From NCBI RefSeq assembly GCF_016865585.1, contig NZ_JAESND010000001.1, positions 868,001-932,000 of the forward strand: DNA of 64,000 nucleotides. The letters run 5' to 3'. Shown in pieces: positions 29,196 to 39,551 of this stretch. The position numbers and the translations under genes are program-made. The number at the start of each line of letters is the position of its first letter. The first letter of the stretch is position 1. The notes beneath the pieces are model-generated. The model made no database searches. It was not told where the DNA came from and saw nothing but the letters and a program-made list of their open reading frames with translations. This DNA comes from Jeongeupia naejangsanensis. Its GTDB lineage: Bacteria > Pseudomonadota > Gammaproteobacteria > Burkholderiales > Chitinibacteraceae.

Positions 29196-31055
29196 TTATG
29201 CGTTCTTCTGGTCCGGCACCCAAACCTGGCCGATCGACAGCGAGGTCAGGCGGCGGCGGTAGCCGTAGATCAGGTTGATGATGCCGCGCGACACGACGAC
29301 CGCGCTGAACATCGACGTGAGGATGCCGAGGCAGTGCACCACGGCAAAGCCGCGGATCGCGCCCGAACCGAAGATCAGCAGCGCAACGCCGGCGATCAGC
29401 GTGGTGACGTTCGAGTCGAGAATCGTCGCCCAGGCGTGGCTGTAGCCGTTCGAGATCGCCGCCTGCGGCGTCATGCCGTTACGCAGCTCCTCACGGATCC
29501 GCTCGTTGATCAGCACGTTCGAGTCGATCGCCATGCCCAGCGTCAGCGCGATAGCGGCGATACCCGGCAGCGTCAGCGTGATGCCGATGGCCGACAGCAG
29601 CGCCACCAGCAGCAGCAGGTTGCCGCCGAGCGATACCGCCGAGACCAGACCGAACACGCGGTAGTAGATCACCATGAAGATCGCGATCGCGGCAAAGCCG
29701 TAGAGCGTCGAATCGAAGCCCTTCTTGATGTTGTCCTTGCCTAGGCTCGGACCAATGGTGCGTTCCTCGACGATGTTCATCGGCGCAGCCAGCGAACCCG
29801 CGCGCAGCAGCAGCGCGGTGTCATTGGCCTCGGCAACGCCCATCGAGCCGGAAATCTGCACGCGACCGCCACCGATTTCGGCGCGGACCACCGGCGCGGT
29901 CACGACTTCGCCCTTGCCCTTCTCGACCAGGATCATCGCAATGCGCTTGCCGATGTTGTCGCGGCTCAGATCCTTGAAGATCGTCGCACCGGTCGAATCG
30001 AGGTTGAGGTTGACCGAAGCATTGTTGTGCTCGTCGAAACCGGCCTGTGCATCGTTGATGTTGTCACCGGTCAGTTCGACTTCCTTCTTCACCAGAATCG
30101 GCACGCTCTGACCGTTGCTACCACGACGTTCGGTCATCAGCTCGGTACCGGCCGGCACATTGCCGCCGATCGCGGCCTGCAGGTTGGCCGGGTCGTCATC
30201 GACCAGACGCACTTCCAGCGTTGCGGTCCGGCCGAGGATGTCCTTGGCCTTGGCGGTGTCCTGGATACCCGGCAGTTCGACGACGATACGGCCGGCGCCC
30301 TGCTGCTGGATGATCGGTTCGGCCACGCCGAGTTCGTTCACCCGGTTGTGCAGCGTAGTGATGTTCTGTTTGACCGCGTCCTCGGACAGCTTTTGCAGCG
30401 CTGCCTGCGGATAGGTCACGACGATCTTGTTGCTGTCGCCCTTGACCGGGGTCACCTTCAGGTTCGGCAACAGCTTGTTGACGACCGGCAGCGTGGCATC
30501 GACGGTTTCGGCATCGCGCAACTGGACTTCGACGCTGTCGCGGCCGCGGACGACCGCGCCGTAGCGGATCTTCTTGTCCTTGAGTTCGCGGCGGATGTCG
30601 CCGGCGGTCTTTTCGAGCGCCTTGTCGACGGCAGCCTTCATGTCGACTTCGAGCAGGAAGTGCACACCGCCACGCAGGTCGAGACCGAGGAACATCGGCT
30701 TGGCGCCGATCGACTGCAGCCAGGACGGCGTTTGCGGCAGCAGGTTCAGCGCCACGACATAGTCGTCACCGAGTGCGGCCTGCAGTGCGTCCTTGGCCTT
30801 GAGCTGGGCATCGATGTCCTTGAAACGCAGCTTGACCGACGAACCGTCGAACAGCACGTCGTCCGGGTTCAAACCGGCCTGTTTCACTGCCGCAACGGCG
30901 CGGGTCTGCGTCGACGCATCGACCTTGACCATGGTGCGCGCGCTGGAAATCTGCACGGCGGGGCTTTCACCGAAGAAGTTCGGCAAGGTGTAAAGGAAGG
31001 CCGCGACCAGTGCCACGGCGATCAATACGAATTTCCACAACGGGTAGCGGTTCAT
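29196..31055 (-). CDS. secD: Protein translocase subunit SecD
   Basis: A 619-residue RND-type membrane protein partnering SecF. An N-terminal anchor (WKFVLIAVALVAAFLYTLPNFFG) is followed by the large periplasmic P1 head, including GLDLRGGVHFLLEVDM. Five C-terminal membrane segments carry the conserved ALTLGMAIDSNVLINERIREEL, which contains the proton-path Asp. It is 81 bp downstream of yajC, with a hairpin between them. The length is normal. Confidence 0.95.
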   Translation of the reverse strand: MNRYPLWKFVLIAVALVAAFLYTLPNFFGESPAVQISSARTMVKVDASTQTRAVAAVKQAGLNPDDVLFDGSSVKLRFKDIDAQLKAKDALQAALGDDYVVALNLLPQTPSWLQSIGAKPMFLGLDLRGGVHFLLEVDMKAAVDKALEKTAGDIRRELKDKKIRYGAVVRGRDSVEVQLRDAETVDATLPVVNKLLPNLKVTPVKGDSNKIVVTYPQAALQKLSEDAVKQNITTLHNRVNELGVAEPIIQQQGAGRIVVELPGIQDTAKAKDILGRTATLEVRLVDDDPANLQAAIGGNVPAGTELMTERRGSNGQSVPILVKKEVELTGDNINDAQAGFDEHNNASVNLNLDSTGATIFKDLSRDNIGKRIAMILVEKGKGEVVTAPVVRAEIGGGRVQISGSMGVAEANDTALLLRAGSLAAPMNIVEERTIGPSLGKDNIKKGFDSTLYGFAAIAIFMVIYYRVFGLVSAVSLGGNLLLLVALLSAIGITLTLPGIAAIALTLGMAIDSNVLINERIREELRNGMTPQAAISNGYSHAWATILDSNVTTLIAGVALLIFGSGAIRGFAVVHCLGILTSMFSAVVVSRGIINLIYGYRRRLTSLSIGQVWVPDQKNA

Positions 31056-31109
31056 TGCATGCCCTTAAAACCGGGAAAGGCCCGCATGGCGCAGGCCGGA
31101 AAACACGCG

Positions 31110-31129
31110 GGGGCAGCCAAGGCTGCCCC
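31110..31129 (-). terminator. Strong hairpin between yajC and secD
   Basis: A perfect 9-bp inverted repeat (GGGGCAGCC / GGCTGCCCC) separated by two bases. On the minus strand it is followed by GCGTGTTTT rather than a clean T-run. It could be a partial terminator or an RNA-stabilising element that sets yajC levels relative to secDF. Confidence 0.5.
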
Positions 31130-31136
31130 GTTGCGA

Positions 31137-31460
31137 TTACTTGTTGTTCTTGATGGTGCCTTTTTCCAGGCGCTGCGACACCGAAGCGCGCTGCACCAGA
31201 ATTTCGACGCCTTCAGCCAGTTCGAGCGTGATGTACTGCTCGCTGACCTTGACGATACGGCCCAGGGTACCGCCGCTGGTGACGACTTCGTCGCCCTTTT
31301 GCAGTGCATCGAGCATGGCCCGCTGTTCCTTGGCGCGCTTCTGCTGCGGACGGATCAGCAGGAAGTAAAACAGCACGAAGATCACGACCATCGGCAGGAA
31401 CTGCATGAAACCGGCAGCGGCGGGAACCGCGTCGGCGGCGTAAGCGGGAGCGATAAACAT
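31137..31460 (-). CDS. yajC: Preprotein translocase accessory protein YajC
   Basis: A 107-residue single-pass membrane protein of the SecDF-YajC complex. The N-terminus MFIAPAYAADA is followed by the hydrophobic span FLPMVVIFVLFYFLLIRPQQKRAKEQ, which is diagnostic. A small cytoplasmic SH3-like domain (GDEVVTSGGTLGRIVKV) comes after. ATG 31460 is chosen over the open frame to 31487 because other YajC proteins start near here. It heads the yajC-secD-secF group. Confidence 0.92.
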   Translation of the reverse strand: MFIAPAYAADAVPAAAGFMQFLPMVVIFVLFYFLLIRPQQKRAKEQRAMLDALQKGDEVVTSGGTLGRIVKVSEQYITLELAEGVEILVQRASVSQRLEKGTIKNNK

Positions 31461-31604
31461 CGATCGGGCCTTTATTGAGAGTGGCAAAAAACGAAGCGGG
31501 TCATTCTAGCCCGCCCCCTGTCTGAAATCTACCGACATCCTTCACGCCACGACGGATGCGCCTCCCTAAAATGGGAGTGCCTGCAATAAACGGAATCCCC
31601 GACC

Positions 31605-32315
31605 ATGCGAATCGCACAGTGGATTGCCGTCGCGGCGCTGACGGCCGGTAGCTGGGCGCACGCAGACGGTCTGACCGGAGCCGGAACCACCACCAGTACC
31701 GAATATCGGTCCGGCGTTGCGGCGTGCATGGAAAAGGCAATCGCCGGGCAGAAAAGTTGCACCGACGATGCGCGCGATGACCGCATGCAGGCCTATGGCA
31801 CTGCACGGACACCCCGCGCTCCCGACGAAACACCCGGCTGTTACAGCGGCGGGAATCGCAAGGTCCAGATCGACAAGGACTGCAAGGATCTAATCGCAGC
31901 CGGTCGCGAACATGCGAGCGTCAGCCCGCGCCTTGATCCGAGAACCGCCAACGTCCCGCAGCGGGCAACCGCTTCAAGCTGCAATGATTGCGGCGTCGTG
32001 ACCAGGGTCGAGGCAGTCGAACAGGAAGGCGAAGGCGGCTGGACCGGCAAGATCGGCGGCGCGGTCGTCGGCGGCCTGCTCGGCAACCAGATCGGTGGCG
32101 GCACCGGCAAGACGATTGCCACCGTTGCCGGTGCAGCCGGCGGCGCCTATGCCGGCAACGAGGTTCAAAAACAGGTCAGCAAGAAAACCGTCTACCAGGT
32201 CAGCTTCAAGCTCAACAGCGGGACCACGCGCACGGTCAAGTTCGACAACGCCGACCACGGTTATCGCAAGGGCGACAAGATCCGCTTTGAAAACGGCCTG
32301 CTCAGCCACCGCTAG
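31605..32315 (+). CDS. Secreted glycine-zipper protein (2TM / Rickettsia 17-kDa type)
   Basis: A 236-residue exported protein: signal MRIAQWIAVAALTAGSWAHA, then a Cys-containing polar region with Cys in ACMEKA, KSCTDD, GCYSGG, KDCKDL and SCNDCG. After it comes a glycine zipper (GGAVVGGLLGNQIGGGTGK ... GGAYAGNEVQKQ) and a C-terminal strand-rich domain (VYQVSFKLNSGTTRTVKFDN). Glycine zippers of this kind insert in or line membranes, as in SlyB/OmpA-like surface antigens. The Cys-rich N-terminal part is unusual for the group. It sits alone on the plus strand between minus-strand yajC and hemerythrin genes. Confidence 0.72.
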   Translation: MRIAQWIAVAALTAGSWAHADGLTGAGTTTSTEYRSGVAACMEKAIAGQKSCTDDARDDRMQAYGTARTPRAPDETPGCYSGGNRKVQIDKDCKDLIAAGREHASVSPRLDPRTANVPQRATASSCNDCGVVTRVEAVEQEGEGGWTGKIGGAVVGGLLGNQIGGGTGKTIATVAGAAGGAYAGNEVQKQVSKKTVYQVSFKLNSGTTRTVKFDNADHGYRKGDKIRFENGLLSHR

Positions 32316-32327
32316 TGGCCGCCGGGG

Positions 32328-32789
32328 TCAGCCGGCTATGCCCGACCAGAACCGATCGAGCCAGCCCTTCTTCTGCCAGTTGCGCTGGGCGCCGCGCGAC
32401 AGGAAAAACTCGGTATAGCGGGTATCGCCTTCCTGAATGTGCTTGGTCAGCCAGTTGCGCAGGAAATGCAGCAACTCGAACGTGATCGCCTCACCGTCAG
32501 CCACCCGCTGCTGGAAGTCATGCAACTGGGCGATCAGCGCTTCGTGATGCACCTTGTGTTCGTCGTATTCGGGATAGCCGAGGATGCGCATCAGGCTCTC
32601 CTCGACGGTGAAGTGGATGCGCGTGTAATCAGCCAGCCGCGCCAGAATCGCCACCGAGGCCTCGCGGCCGTGATGCTCGCGGATCGCTTCGTACAATTCG
32701 TTCAGCAGATCGACCAGCACCTTGTGCTGTTCGTCGATTTCCTGAATCCCGACCGACAGGCCGTCGTGCCATTCAACCAGTGGCTGCAT
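32328..32789 (-). CDS. Bacteriohemerythrin
   Basis: A 153-residue oxygen-binding hemerythrin domain. All di-iron ligands are in place: WHDGLSVG (His), DEQHKVLVDLLNE (His and Glu), HFTVEESLM (His and Glu), DEHKVHHEAL (His pair) and LTKHIQEGDTRY (His and Asp). It probably stores, delivers or senses oxygen. ATG 32789 has GGGGAG seven bases upstream; longer frames are not hemerythrin-like. It is a single gene lying between tgt and the glycine-zipper gene. Confidence 0.9.
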   Translation of the reverse strand: MQPLVEWHDGLSVGIQEIDEQHKVLVDLLNELYEAIREHHGREASVAILARLADYTRIHFTVEESLMRILGYPEYDEHKVHHEALIAQLHDFQQRVADGEAITFELLHFLRNWLTKHIQEGDTRYTEFFLSRGAQRNWQKKGWLDRFWSGIAG

Positions 32790-32902
32790 CGTTTTCTCCC
32801 CATTGTCATGGGGCGACATGCTGCAGACCGGCACCCGCGGCAGGTTTGATCCAGATCAAACCTGCATGGCGGGCTGCGGAAAGCACCTAGCGCAGGCCAA
32901 TA

Positions 32903-32928
32903 AAAAAACCCGGCCGGGCCGGGTTTTC
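32903..32928. terminator. Bidirectional terminator after tgt
   Basis: A perfect 10-bp stem (AAAACCCGGC / GCCGGGTTTT) with a CGG loop. The A-run on the left gives a T-run for the minus strand, where tgt ends. Confidence 0.88.
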
Positions 32929-32947
32929 TGTCGGGCGGGCTTCGCGA

Positions 32948-34168
<1,221 letters not shown>

Positions 34169-34223
34169 TCACAGCACAGTTTCGATCGATTTTGTCGCTT
34201 GGATGATACAAAGGAATAGCATC

Positions 34224-34841
34224 ATGCGCACTACCAGCATTTTGCTTGGCCTGCTGCTCACCGCCTGTGGTGGTGGTGGCGGAGGGGGCGGCAACGACAG
34301 CGGTCCGCCAGTCTCTGGGACGCCAACGCCGGTCACCAGCCCCACACCCGGGACCACGCCGGCACCGACAAGTCCCTTCGCGCTGGACATGCTGGATCAG
34401 CACAACCGGGTACGACGCGCGGAAAACGCCGGTCTGGCCGACCTGAGCTGGTCGGCGGACCTCGCCGCCTTCGCGCAGGACTGGGCCAACCGGAGCGCCA
34501 GCAACGGTCAATGCCTGAATCTGACCCACCGCAGCGGCAGCGAACGCAACCTCAACGGTCAGGTCACCGGCGAAAACCTGAGCGCCTTCGGCTCGTCTTC
34601 GCCGTATTCCGGCTATCAGGACACACCCGCCGGCGTTGTCGGCCGCTGGGCCGCCGAACGCGCCGACTGGAACTTCAGCAGCATGCAGTGCCGGGCCGGC
34701 GCGGTTTGCGGCCATTACACCCAGATCGTCTGGCGGGACACCACGGCAGTCGGCTGCGGTCAGGCCCGCTGCGCGCAAAGCGAAGTCTGGGTCTGCAACT
34801 ACCTGCCGGCCGGCAACGTGGCCGGGCGCAATCCGTTCTGA
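34224..34841 (+). CDS. CAP/SCP-domain secreted lipoprotein
   Basis: A 205-residue lipoprotein: signal [15 protein letters not shown] with a lipobox Cys followed by eight Gly residues, a Pro/Thr spacer, and a CAP (SCP/allergen V5) domain. CAP motifs are [16 protein letters not shown], the [17 protein letters not shown] signature, and [11 protein letters not shown]. Four domain Cys could pair. The AAGGAAT site at 34211 supports ATG 34224. Bacterial CAP proteins are mostly uncharacterised extracellular factors. It interrupts the queA-tgt neighbourhood on the opposite strand. Confidence 0.85.
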   Translation: MRTTSILLGLLLTACGGGGGGGGNDSGPPVSGTPTPVTSPTPGTTPAPTSPFALDMLDQHNRVRRAENAGLADLSWSADLAAFAQDWANRSASNGQCLNLTHRSGSERNLNGQVTGENLSAFGSSSPYSGYQDTPAGVVGRWAAERADWNFSSMQCRAGAVCGHYTQIVWRDTTAVGCGQARCAQSEVWVCNYLPAGNVAGRNPF

Positions 34842-34863
34842 GACGCCCCCCTGCCCCTCGGCC

Positions 34864-35907
34864 TTATTCCCCGGTGGCGCGTTCGAGCAGCATCGCGTCA
34901 CCATAACTGAAGAAACGATATTCACCGGCCACGGCATGCGCGTAGGCCGCCTTCATCGTTTCCAGCCCTGCGAATGCCGCAACCAGCATCAACAGGGTCG
35001 ATTTGGGCAGATGGAAATTGGTGATCAGCCGGTCGACGACACGGAACTCGTAGCCGGGCGTGATGAAGATGTCGGTATCGCCTTCCGGCTCGGCCAGCAC
35101 CCCCCGTTGCGACGACGCTTCGAGCGCGCGCAGGCTGGTCGTACCGACGGCGATCACCCGCCCGCCCGCCGCCTTGGTCGCGCGGATCGCTTCCTGCGTC
35201 GCCTGAGGAATCGAATAACGCTCGTGATGCATCGTATGGTCGGCGATATCGTCGACGCGGACCGGCATGAAGGTACCGGCACCAACGTGCAGCGTCAGGA
35301 ATGCCGTGCCGACGCCCTGCGCGCGCAGCTGCTCCAACAGGGCGTCGGTGAAATGCAGCCCGGCGGTCGGCGCGGCCACGGCACCCGGGTCGCGCGCATA
35401 GACGGTCTGATAACGCTTGGCGTCCTCGTCGTCGGGCGTGTGGGTGATGTACGGCGGCAGCGGCAAGGCACCGGCCTGATCGAGGATGTCGAGCACCGAC
35501 TGATCGCCGTCCGTCCCGGACCGATCGAATTCGAGCAGGAACAGGTCGCCCCGGCGCTCGACCATCGTCGCCCACCAGCGTTCGGCAAAGCACAGGCGGC
35601 TGCCGGGCTTGGGCGACTTGCTGGCGCGCACATGCGCCAGCGCCCGATGCGTATCAAGCACACGCTCGACCAGCGCCTCGACCGCACCACCGCTCTCTTT
35701 CTGGCCGAACAACCGCGCCTTGATCACCTTGGTATCGTTGAACACCAGCAGATCACCCGCACGCAGCAGCGCCGGCAGGTCACGGAACCAGCCGTCGTGC
35801 TGCAATTTGCCGTCAACGTGCAGCAAACGGCTCGCACCGCGCTCGGCGGGCGGAAACTGGGCGATCAGGTGTTCAGGCAGGAAATAATCGAAGTCGGAGA
35901 GCTGCAT
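34864..35907 (-). CDS. queA: S-adenosylmethionine:tRNA ribosyltransferase-isomerase
   Basis: A 347-residue enzyme that transfers and isomerises the ribosyl part of SAM onto preQ1-tRNA to give epoxyqueuosine. Diagnostic segments are [49 protein letters not shown] and a C-terminal [19 protein letters not shown] start at ATG 35907 ([11 protein letters not shown]), as in other QueA proteins. A GTG/ATG cluster 9-33 bases upstream is an alternative. It probably belongs to the split queA-tgt-yajC-secDF group. Confidence 0.93.
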   Translation of the reverse strand: MQLSDFDYFLPEHLIAQFPPAERGASRLLHVDGKLQHDGWFRDLPALLRAGDLLVFNDTKVIKARLFGQKESGGAVEALVERVLDTHRALAHVRASKSPKPGSRLCFAERWWATMVERRGDLFLLEFDRSGTDGDQSVLDILDQAGALPLPPYITHTPDDEDAKRYQTVYARDPGAVAAPTAGLHFTDALLEQLRAQGVGTAFLTLHVGAGTFMPVRVDDIADHTMHHERYSIPQATQEAIRATKAAGGRVIAVGTTSLRALEASSQRGVLAEPEGDTDIFITPGYEFRVVDRLITNFHLPKSTLLMLVAAFAGLETMKAAYAHAVAGEYRFFSYGDAMLLERATGE

Positions 35908-36129
35908 CGGGTCCATCACGTAGGAAAATGCTGCGAACAAGCGCGTAGCAAAACTACAGCAGTATACCAGCGCCCCTCGCCAGCAAGCCGCGACCCGCTT
36001 GATGGCGCGCCACTTTCAAACACCCGTTTTAGCGCGAAAATGCCGGGAATTTCGTCGAATTTGCTAGACAAGCCCGTTTCGGCTCGGCAAACTCCCGCCG
36101 ATGATTTGGAACGAGACTGGGAGGTGAGC

Positions 36130-36585
36130 ATGGCAAAAGCCCGCAAAATCCTGGTGCTGCATGGCCCCAATCTCAATCTGCTGGGGGTGCGTGAGCCACA
36201 GCACTACGGCGCCGATACGCTGGCGGACATCAACACCCGCCTGACCAAGATCGGCGCACAGCAAGGCGCGCAAGTCGAGACTTTTCAGTCCAACCGCGAA
36301 TACGAGCTGATCGATCGCATTCACGCCGCTTTTGGCGACGGCACTGACTTCATCGTCATCAACCCGGCTGCATTCACTCACACCAGCGTTGCACTCCGCG
36401 ACGCACTGGCCGGGGTCAAGCTTCCCTTCATCGAAGTGCATCTATCCAATGTGCATGCACGCGAAGCGTTCCGGCATCACTCCTACTTCTCGGATCTCGC
36501 CGTCGGCGTGATCTGCGGCCTCGGGGCCAAGGGCTACGAATATGCGCTGGCCCACGCCCTCGAAGCATTCAAACCGGCGTCCTGA
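36130..36585 (+). CDS. aroQ: Type II 3-dehydroquinate dehydratase
   Basis: A 151-residue dodecameric-type dehydratase of the shikimate pathway. The active-site loop [17 protein letters not shown] holds the catalytic Tyr 26 and the loop Arg. [17 protein letters not shown] and the [17 protein letters not shown] segment with the catalytic His are clear. A GGGAGGTGAG ribosome site precedes ATG 36130. It is 63 bp upstream of accB and probably leads an aroQ-accB-accC operon, a common beta- and gamma-proteobacterial arrangement. Confidence 0.95.
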   Translation: MAKARKILVLHGPNLNLLGVREPQHYGADTLADINTRLTKIGAQQGAQVETFQSNREYELIDRIHAAFGDGTDFIVINPAAFTHTSVALRDALAGVKLPFIEVHLSNVHAREAFRHHSYFSDLAVGVICGLGAKGYEYALAHALEAFKPAS

Positions 36586-36648
36586 ACGGACGTCCCCGTT
36601 TCCCCCATAAATGCGTCAATAAGCATTACCTTATAAGAGGGTTGCCGT

Positions 36649-37107
36649 ATGGATCTGCGTAAACTGAAGAAACTGATCGACCTCGTCGAGGAATCCGGCA
36701 TTGCCGAACTCGAGGTCACCGAGGGCGAAGAAAAAGTCCGCATTACCCGCGTCAACCAGAACGCCGCACCGGCCTACATCCAGCAGCCGATGCAGTTCCA
36801 GGCGCCGGCCGCCGCAGCGGCAGTAGCCGCACCGGCCGTCGTGGCCGAAGCCGCTGGCAGCGCGCTGCCGGAAGGCACGCCGGTGAAGTCGCCGATGGTC
36901 GGCACCTTCTACCGTGCAGCCAGCCCGGGCGCGAAGTCCTTCGTCGAAGTCGGCCAGCAGGTCAACGCCGGCGATACGCTGTGCATCATCGAAGCAATGA
37001 AACTCCTGAACGAAATCGAGGCCGAAACCTCTGGCGTCATCAAGGCCATCCTCGTCGAGAACGGCCAGCCGGTCGAGTACGGCGAACCGCTGTTCGTCAT
37101 CGGCTGA
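36649..37107 (+). CDS. accB: Biotin carboxyl carrier protein of acetyl-CoA carboxylase
   Basis: A 152-residue BCCP. An N-terminal helical segment ([23 protein letters not shown]) is followed by an Ala/Pro linker. The biotinyl domain ends with the biotinylation motif [10 protein letters not shown], with the modified Lys at 118. It carries carboxylated biotin between AccC and the AccAD transferase at the first step of fatty acid synthesis. accC follows after 51 bp. Confidence 0.95.
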   Translation: MDLRKLKKLIDLVEESGIAELEVTEGEEKVRITRVNQNAAPAYIQQPMQFQAPAAAAAVAAPAVVAEAAGSALPEGTPVKSPMVGTFYRAASPGAKSFVEVGQQVNAGDTLCIIEAMKLLNEIEAETSGVIKAILVENGQPVEYGEPLFVIG

Positions 37108-37158
37108 TGCGGTGCCGCATCCGCCTGACGGATGCAGCACGTCTCACGGAGTTCAAAG

Positions 37159-38526
37159 ATGTTTGAAAAAGTACTGATCGCCAACCGCGGCGAAATCGCG
37201 CTGCGCGTGCTGCGCGCCTGCCGCGAAATGGGCATCAAGACCGTGGTCGTCCATTCGGAAATCGACCGCGAAGCCAAATACGTCAAGCTCGCCGACGAAT
37301 CGGTCTGCATCGGACCGAATCCGTCGCCGCAAAGCTACCTGAACATGGCCGCCATCATTTCGGCCGCCGAAGTCACCAACGCCAACGCCATCCACCCGGG
37401 CTACGGTTTCCTGTCGGAAAACGCCGACTTCGCCCAGCGCGTCGAGGAATCCGGCTTCGCCTTCATCGGCCCGACCCCCGAGTCGATCCGCGTGATGGGC
37501 GACAAGGTTTCGGCCAAGAACGCGATGAAAAAGGCCGGCGTGCCCTGCGTGCCCGGCTCGGACGGCGCGCTGTCGGACGACCCGAAGGAAATCCTCGCGA
37601 CCGGCAAGAAAGTCGGCTACCCGGTGATCATCAAGGCCGCCGGCGGCGGCGGTGGTCGCGGCATGCGCGTGGTGCACAACGAGGAAGAGCTGCTGCGCTC
37701 GGTCGAAATGACCAAGTCCGAAGCCGGCGCTGCCTTCGGCAACCCGACCGTCTACATGGAACGCTACCTGCAGACGCCGCGTCACGTCGAAATCCAGATC
37801 CTCGCCGACCAGCACGGCAACGCGATCTATCTGGGTGAGCGCGACTGCTCGATGCAGCGCCGCCACCAGAAAGTGATCGAGGAAGCACCGGGCCCGGGCA
37901 TCACCGAAGCGCAGCGCAAGAAGATCGGCGATGCATGTGCCGAAGCCTGCCGCCAGATCGGCTACCGTGGCGCAGGCACGTTCGAGTTCCTGTACGAAAA
38001 CGGCGAGTTCTTCTTCATCGAGATGAACACCCGCGTTCAGGTCGAACATCCGGTCACCGAAATGATCACCGGCATCGACATCGTCCAGGAGCAGATCCGC
38101 GTTGCCGCAGGCCTGCCGCTGCGTTACACGCAGAAGGACGTGAAGATCAAGGGCCACTCGATCGAGTGCCGGATCAACGCCGAAGACCCGCTCAAGTTCG
38201 TGCCGAGCCCCGGCCGGATCACCACCTGGCACACGCCGGGCGGCCCGGGCGTGCGCGTCGATTCGCATGTGTATCAGGGCTACTTCGTCCCGCCGAACTA
38301 CGATTCGATGATCGGCAAGATCATTACCTACGGCGACACCCGCGAGCAGGCGCTGGCGCGGATGCGCATCGCGCTGTCGGAAATGGTCGTTCAGGGCATC
38401 AACACCAATATCCCGCTGCACCAGCAACTGCTGCTCGACAGCGAGTTCATCAAGGGCGGCACCAGCATCCACTACCTCGAGCACAAGATGCCCGAGATCC
38501 GTGCGTTGCTGGAAAAGCAAGGCTGA
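37159..38526 (+). CDS. accC: Biotin carboxylase subunit of acetyl-CoA carboxylase
   Basis: A 455-residue ATP-grasp biotin carboxylase. The N-terminus is [26 protein letters not shown]. The glycine-rich ATP loop [14 protein letters not shown] and the segment [21 protein letters not shown] with catalytic residues are intact, and [12 protein letters not shown] is near the end. It carboxylates the biotin on AccB. ATG 37159 is chosen over an in-frame upstream start at 37132. A terminator follows directly, closing the aroQ-accB-accC unit. Confidence 0.96.
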   Translation: MFEKVLIANRGEIALRVLRACREMGIKTVVVHSEIDREAKYVKLADESVCIGPNPSPQSYLNMAAIISAAEVTNANAIHPGYGFLSENADFAQRVEESGFAFIGPTPESIRVMGDKVSAKNAMKKAGVPCVPGSDGALSDDPKEILATGKKVGYPVIIKAAGGGGGRGMRVVHNEEELLRSVEMTKSEAGAAFGNPTVYMERYLQTPRHVEIQILADQHGNAIYLGERDCSMQRRHQKVIEEAPGPGITEAQRKKIGDACAEACRQIGYRGAGTFEFLYENGEFFFIEMNTRVQVEHPVTEMITGIDIVQEQIRVAAGLPLRYTQKDVKIKGHSIECRINAEDPLKFVPSPGRITTWHTPGGPGVRVDSHVYQGYFVPPNYDSMIGKIITYGDTREQALARMRIALSEMVVQGINTNIPLHQQLLLDSEFIKGGTSIHYLEHKMPEIRALLEKQG

Positions 38527-38544
38527 GCGATCGGCCTGCGATTG

Positions 38545-38570
38545 AAAAAGGGCCGCTTCGGCCCTTTTTT
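38545..38570 (+). terminator. Terminator after accC
   Basis: An 11-bp stem (AAAAAGGGCCG / CGGCCCTTTTT) with a 3-nt loop and T-run, 18 bp after the accC stop. Confidence 0.9.
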
Positions 38571-38626
38571 CATGTTTGTTCAAGCCGTGAGACAATCACG
38601 GCCATTACTTTTCAGGAAAGACCGCC

Positions 38627-39514
38627 ATGTCGTGGCAGGAACTGCGCATCACCACCGATTCGAAACATGCCGAAGCGCTGTCGGACGCCCTGTTTGACCT
38701 CGGCGCACTGTCGGTGTCGATCGAAGACGCCGCCGCCGGCACCGACGCGGAAAAACCGATCTTCGGCGAACCCGGTGAGCCGGTCGACCAGATGTGGGAC
38801 CTGAGCGTCGTCGTCGCCCACCTTCCGGACGAGATGGACCCGCAACTGGCCGTTGCCGCTGCCGCCAATACCGTCGGCATCGACCATCCGCATTTCGCCG
38901 TCGTCACCGTCGAGGACCAGGACTGGGTCCGGCTGACGCAGTCGCAGTTCGATCCGATCCGGATTTCCGAGCGGTTGTGGATCACCCCGACCTGGCACGA
39001 ATCACCGAATCCGGATGCGATCAACATCGCGCTCGACCCGGGTCTGGCCTTCGGCACCGGCAGCCACCCGACGACGCACCTGTGCCTGCAGTGGCTGGAC
39101 GCTAATATCGCCGGCGGCGAAACCCTGCTCGACTACGGTTGCGGCTCGGGCATTCTCGCCATTGCCGCGAAGAAGGTCGGCGCAGGCCAGACCCACGGTG
39201 TCGACATCGACCCGCAGGCCATGATCGCGTCGAAGCAGAACGCAGAGCAGAACGGCGTCGAGATCGATTTCTTCCTGCCCGACGCCCTGCCGGCCGGCGA
39301 GTACGACGTCGTGGTCGCCAACATCCTGACCAACCCGCTGAAGGCGCTGGCGCCAATGCTGGCCGGTCGGGTCAAGGCCGGCGGCCGGATCGCATTGTCG
39401 GGCATTCTGGCCGAGCAGGCCGACGAGATCGTGGCCATCTACGGCGCCTGGTTCGATTTCGCGCCGGCCAAGGCGTCGGAAGGCTGGGTCTGCCTGTCCG
39501 GTCGCAAGCGCTGA
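38627..39514 (+). CDS. prmA: Ribosomal protein L11 methyltransferase
   Basis: A 295-residue SAM-dependent methyltransferase that trimethylates ribosomal protein L11. The N-terminal substrate domain begins MSWQELRITTDSKHAEALSDALFDLGA. The C-terminal methyltransferase domain has the PrmA segment DPGLAFGTGSHPTTHLCLQWL, SAM motif LDYGCGSGILAIAAKKVGA and VVANILTNPLKALAPML. The adjacent zinc-ribbon gene follows after 37 bp. It is transcribed after the accC terminator. Confidence 0.94.
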   Translation: MSWQELRITTDSKHAEALSDALFDLGALSVSIEDAAAGTDAEKPIFGEPGEPVDQMWDLSVVVAHLPDEMDPQLAVAAAANTVGIDHPHFAVVTVEDQDWVRLTQSQFDPIRISERLWITPTWHESPNPDAINIALDPGLAFGTGSHPTTHLCLQWLDANIAGGETLLDYGCGSGILAIAAKKVGAGQTHGVDIDPQAMIASKQNAEQNGVEIDFFLPDALPAGEYDVVVANILTNPLKALAPMLAGRVKAGGRIALSGILAEQADEIVAIYGAWFDFAPAKASEGWVCLSGRKR

Positions 39515-39551
39515 CACGCACTGCAATGATTCCGGGCTACAATCTGCGGCG

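Noticed and set aside
34636-36129. Upstream extension of the aroQ frame over queA
   Set aside because: The extension is antisense to queA; AroQ proteins begin at [14 protein letters not shown] with a strong ribosome site at 36120-36129.
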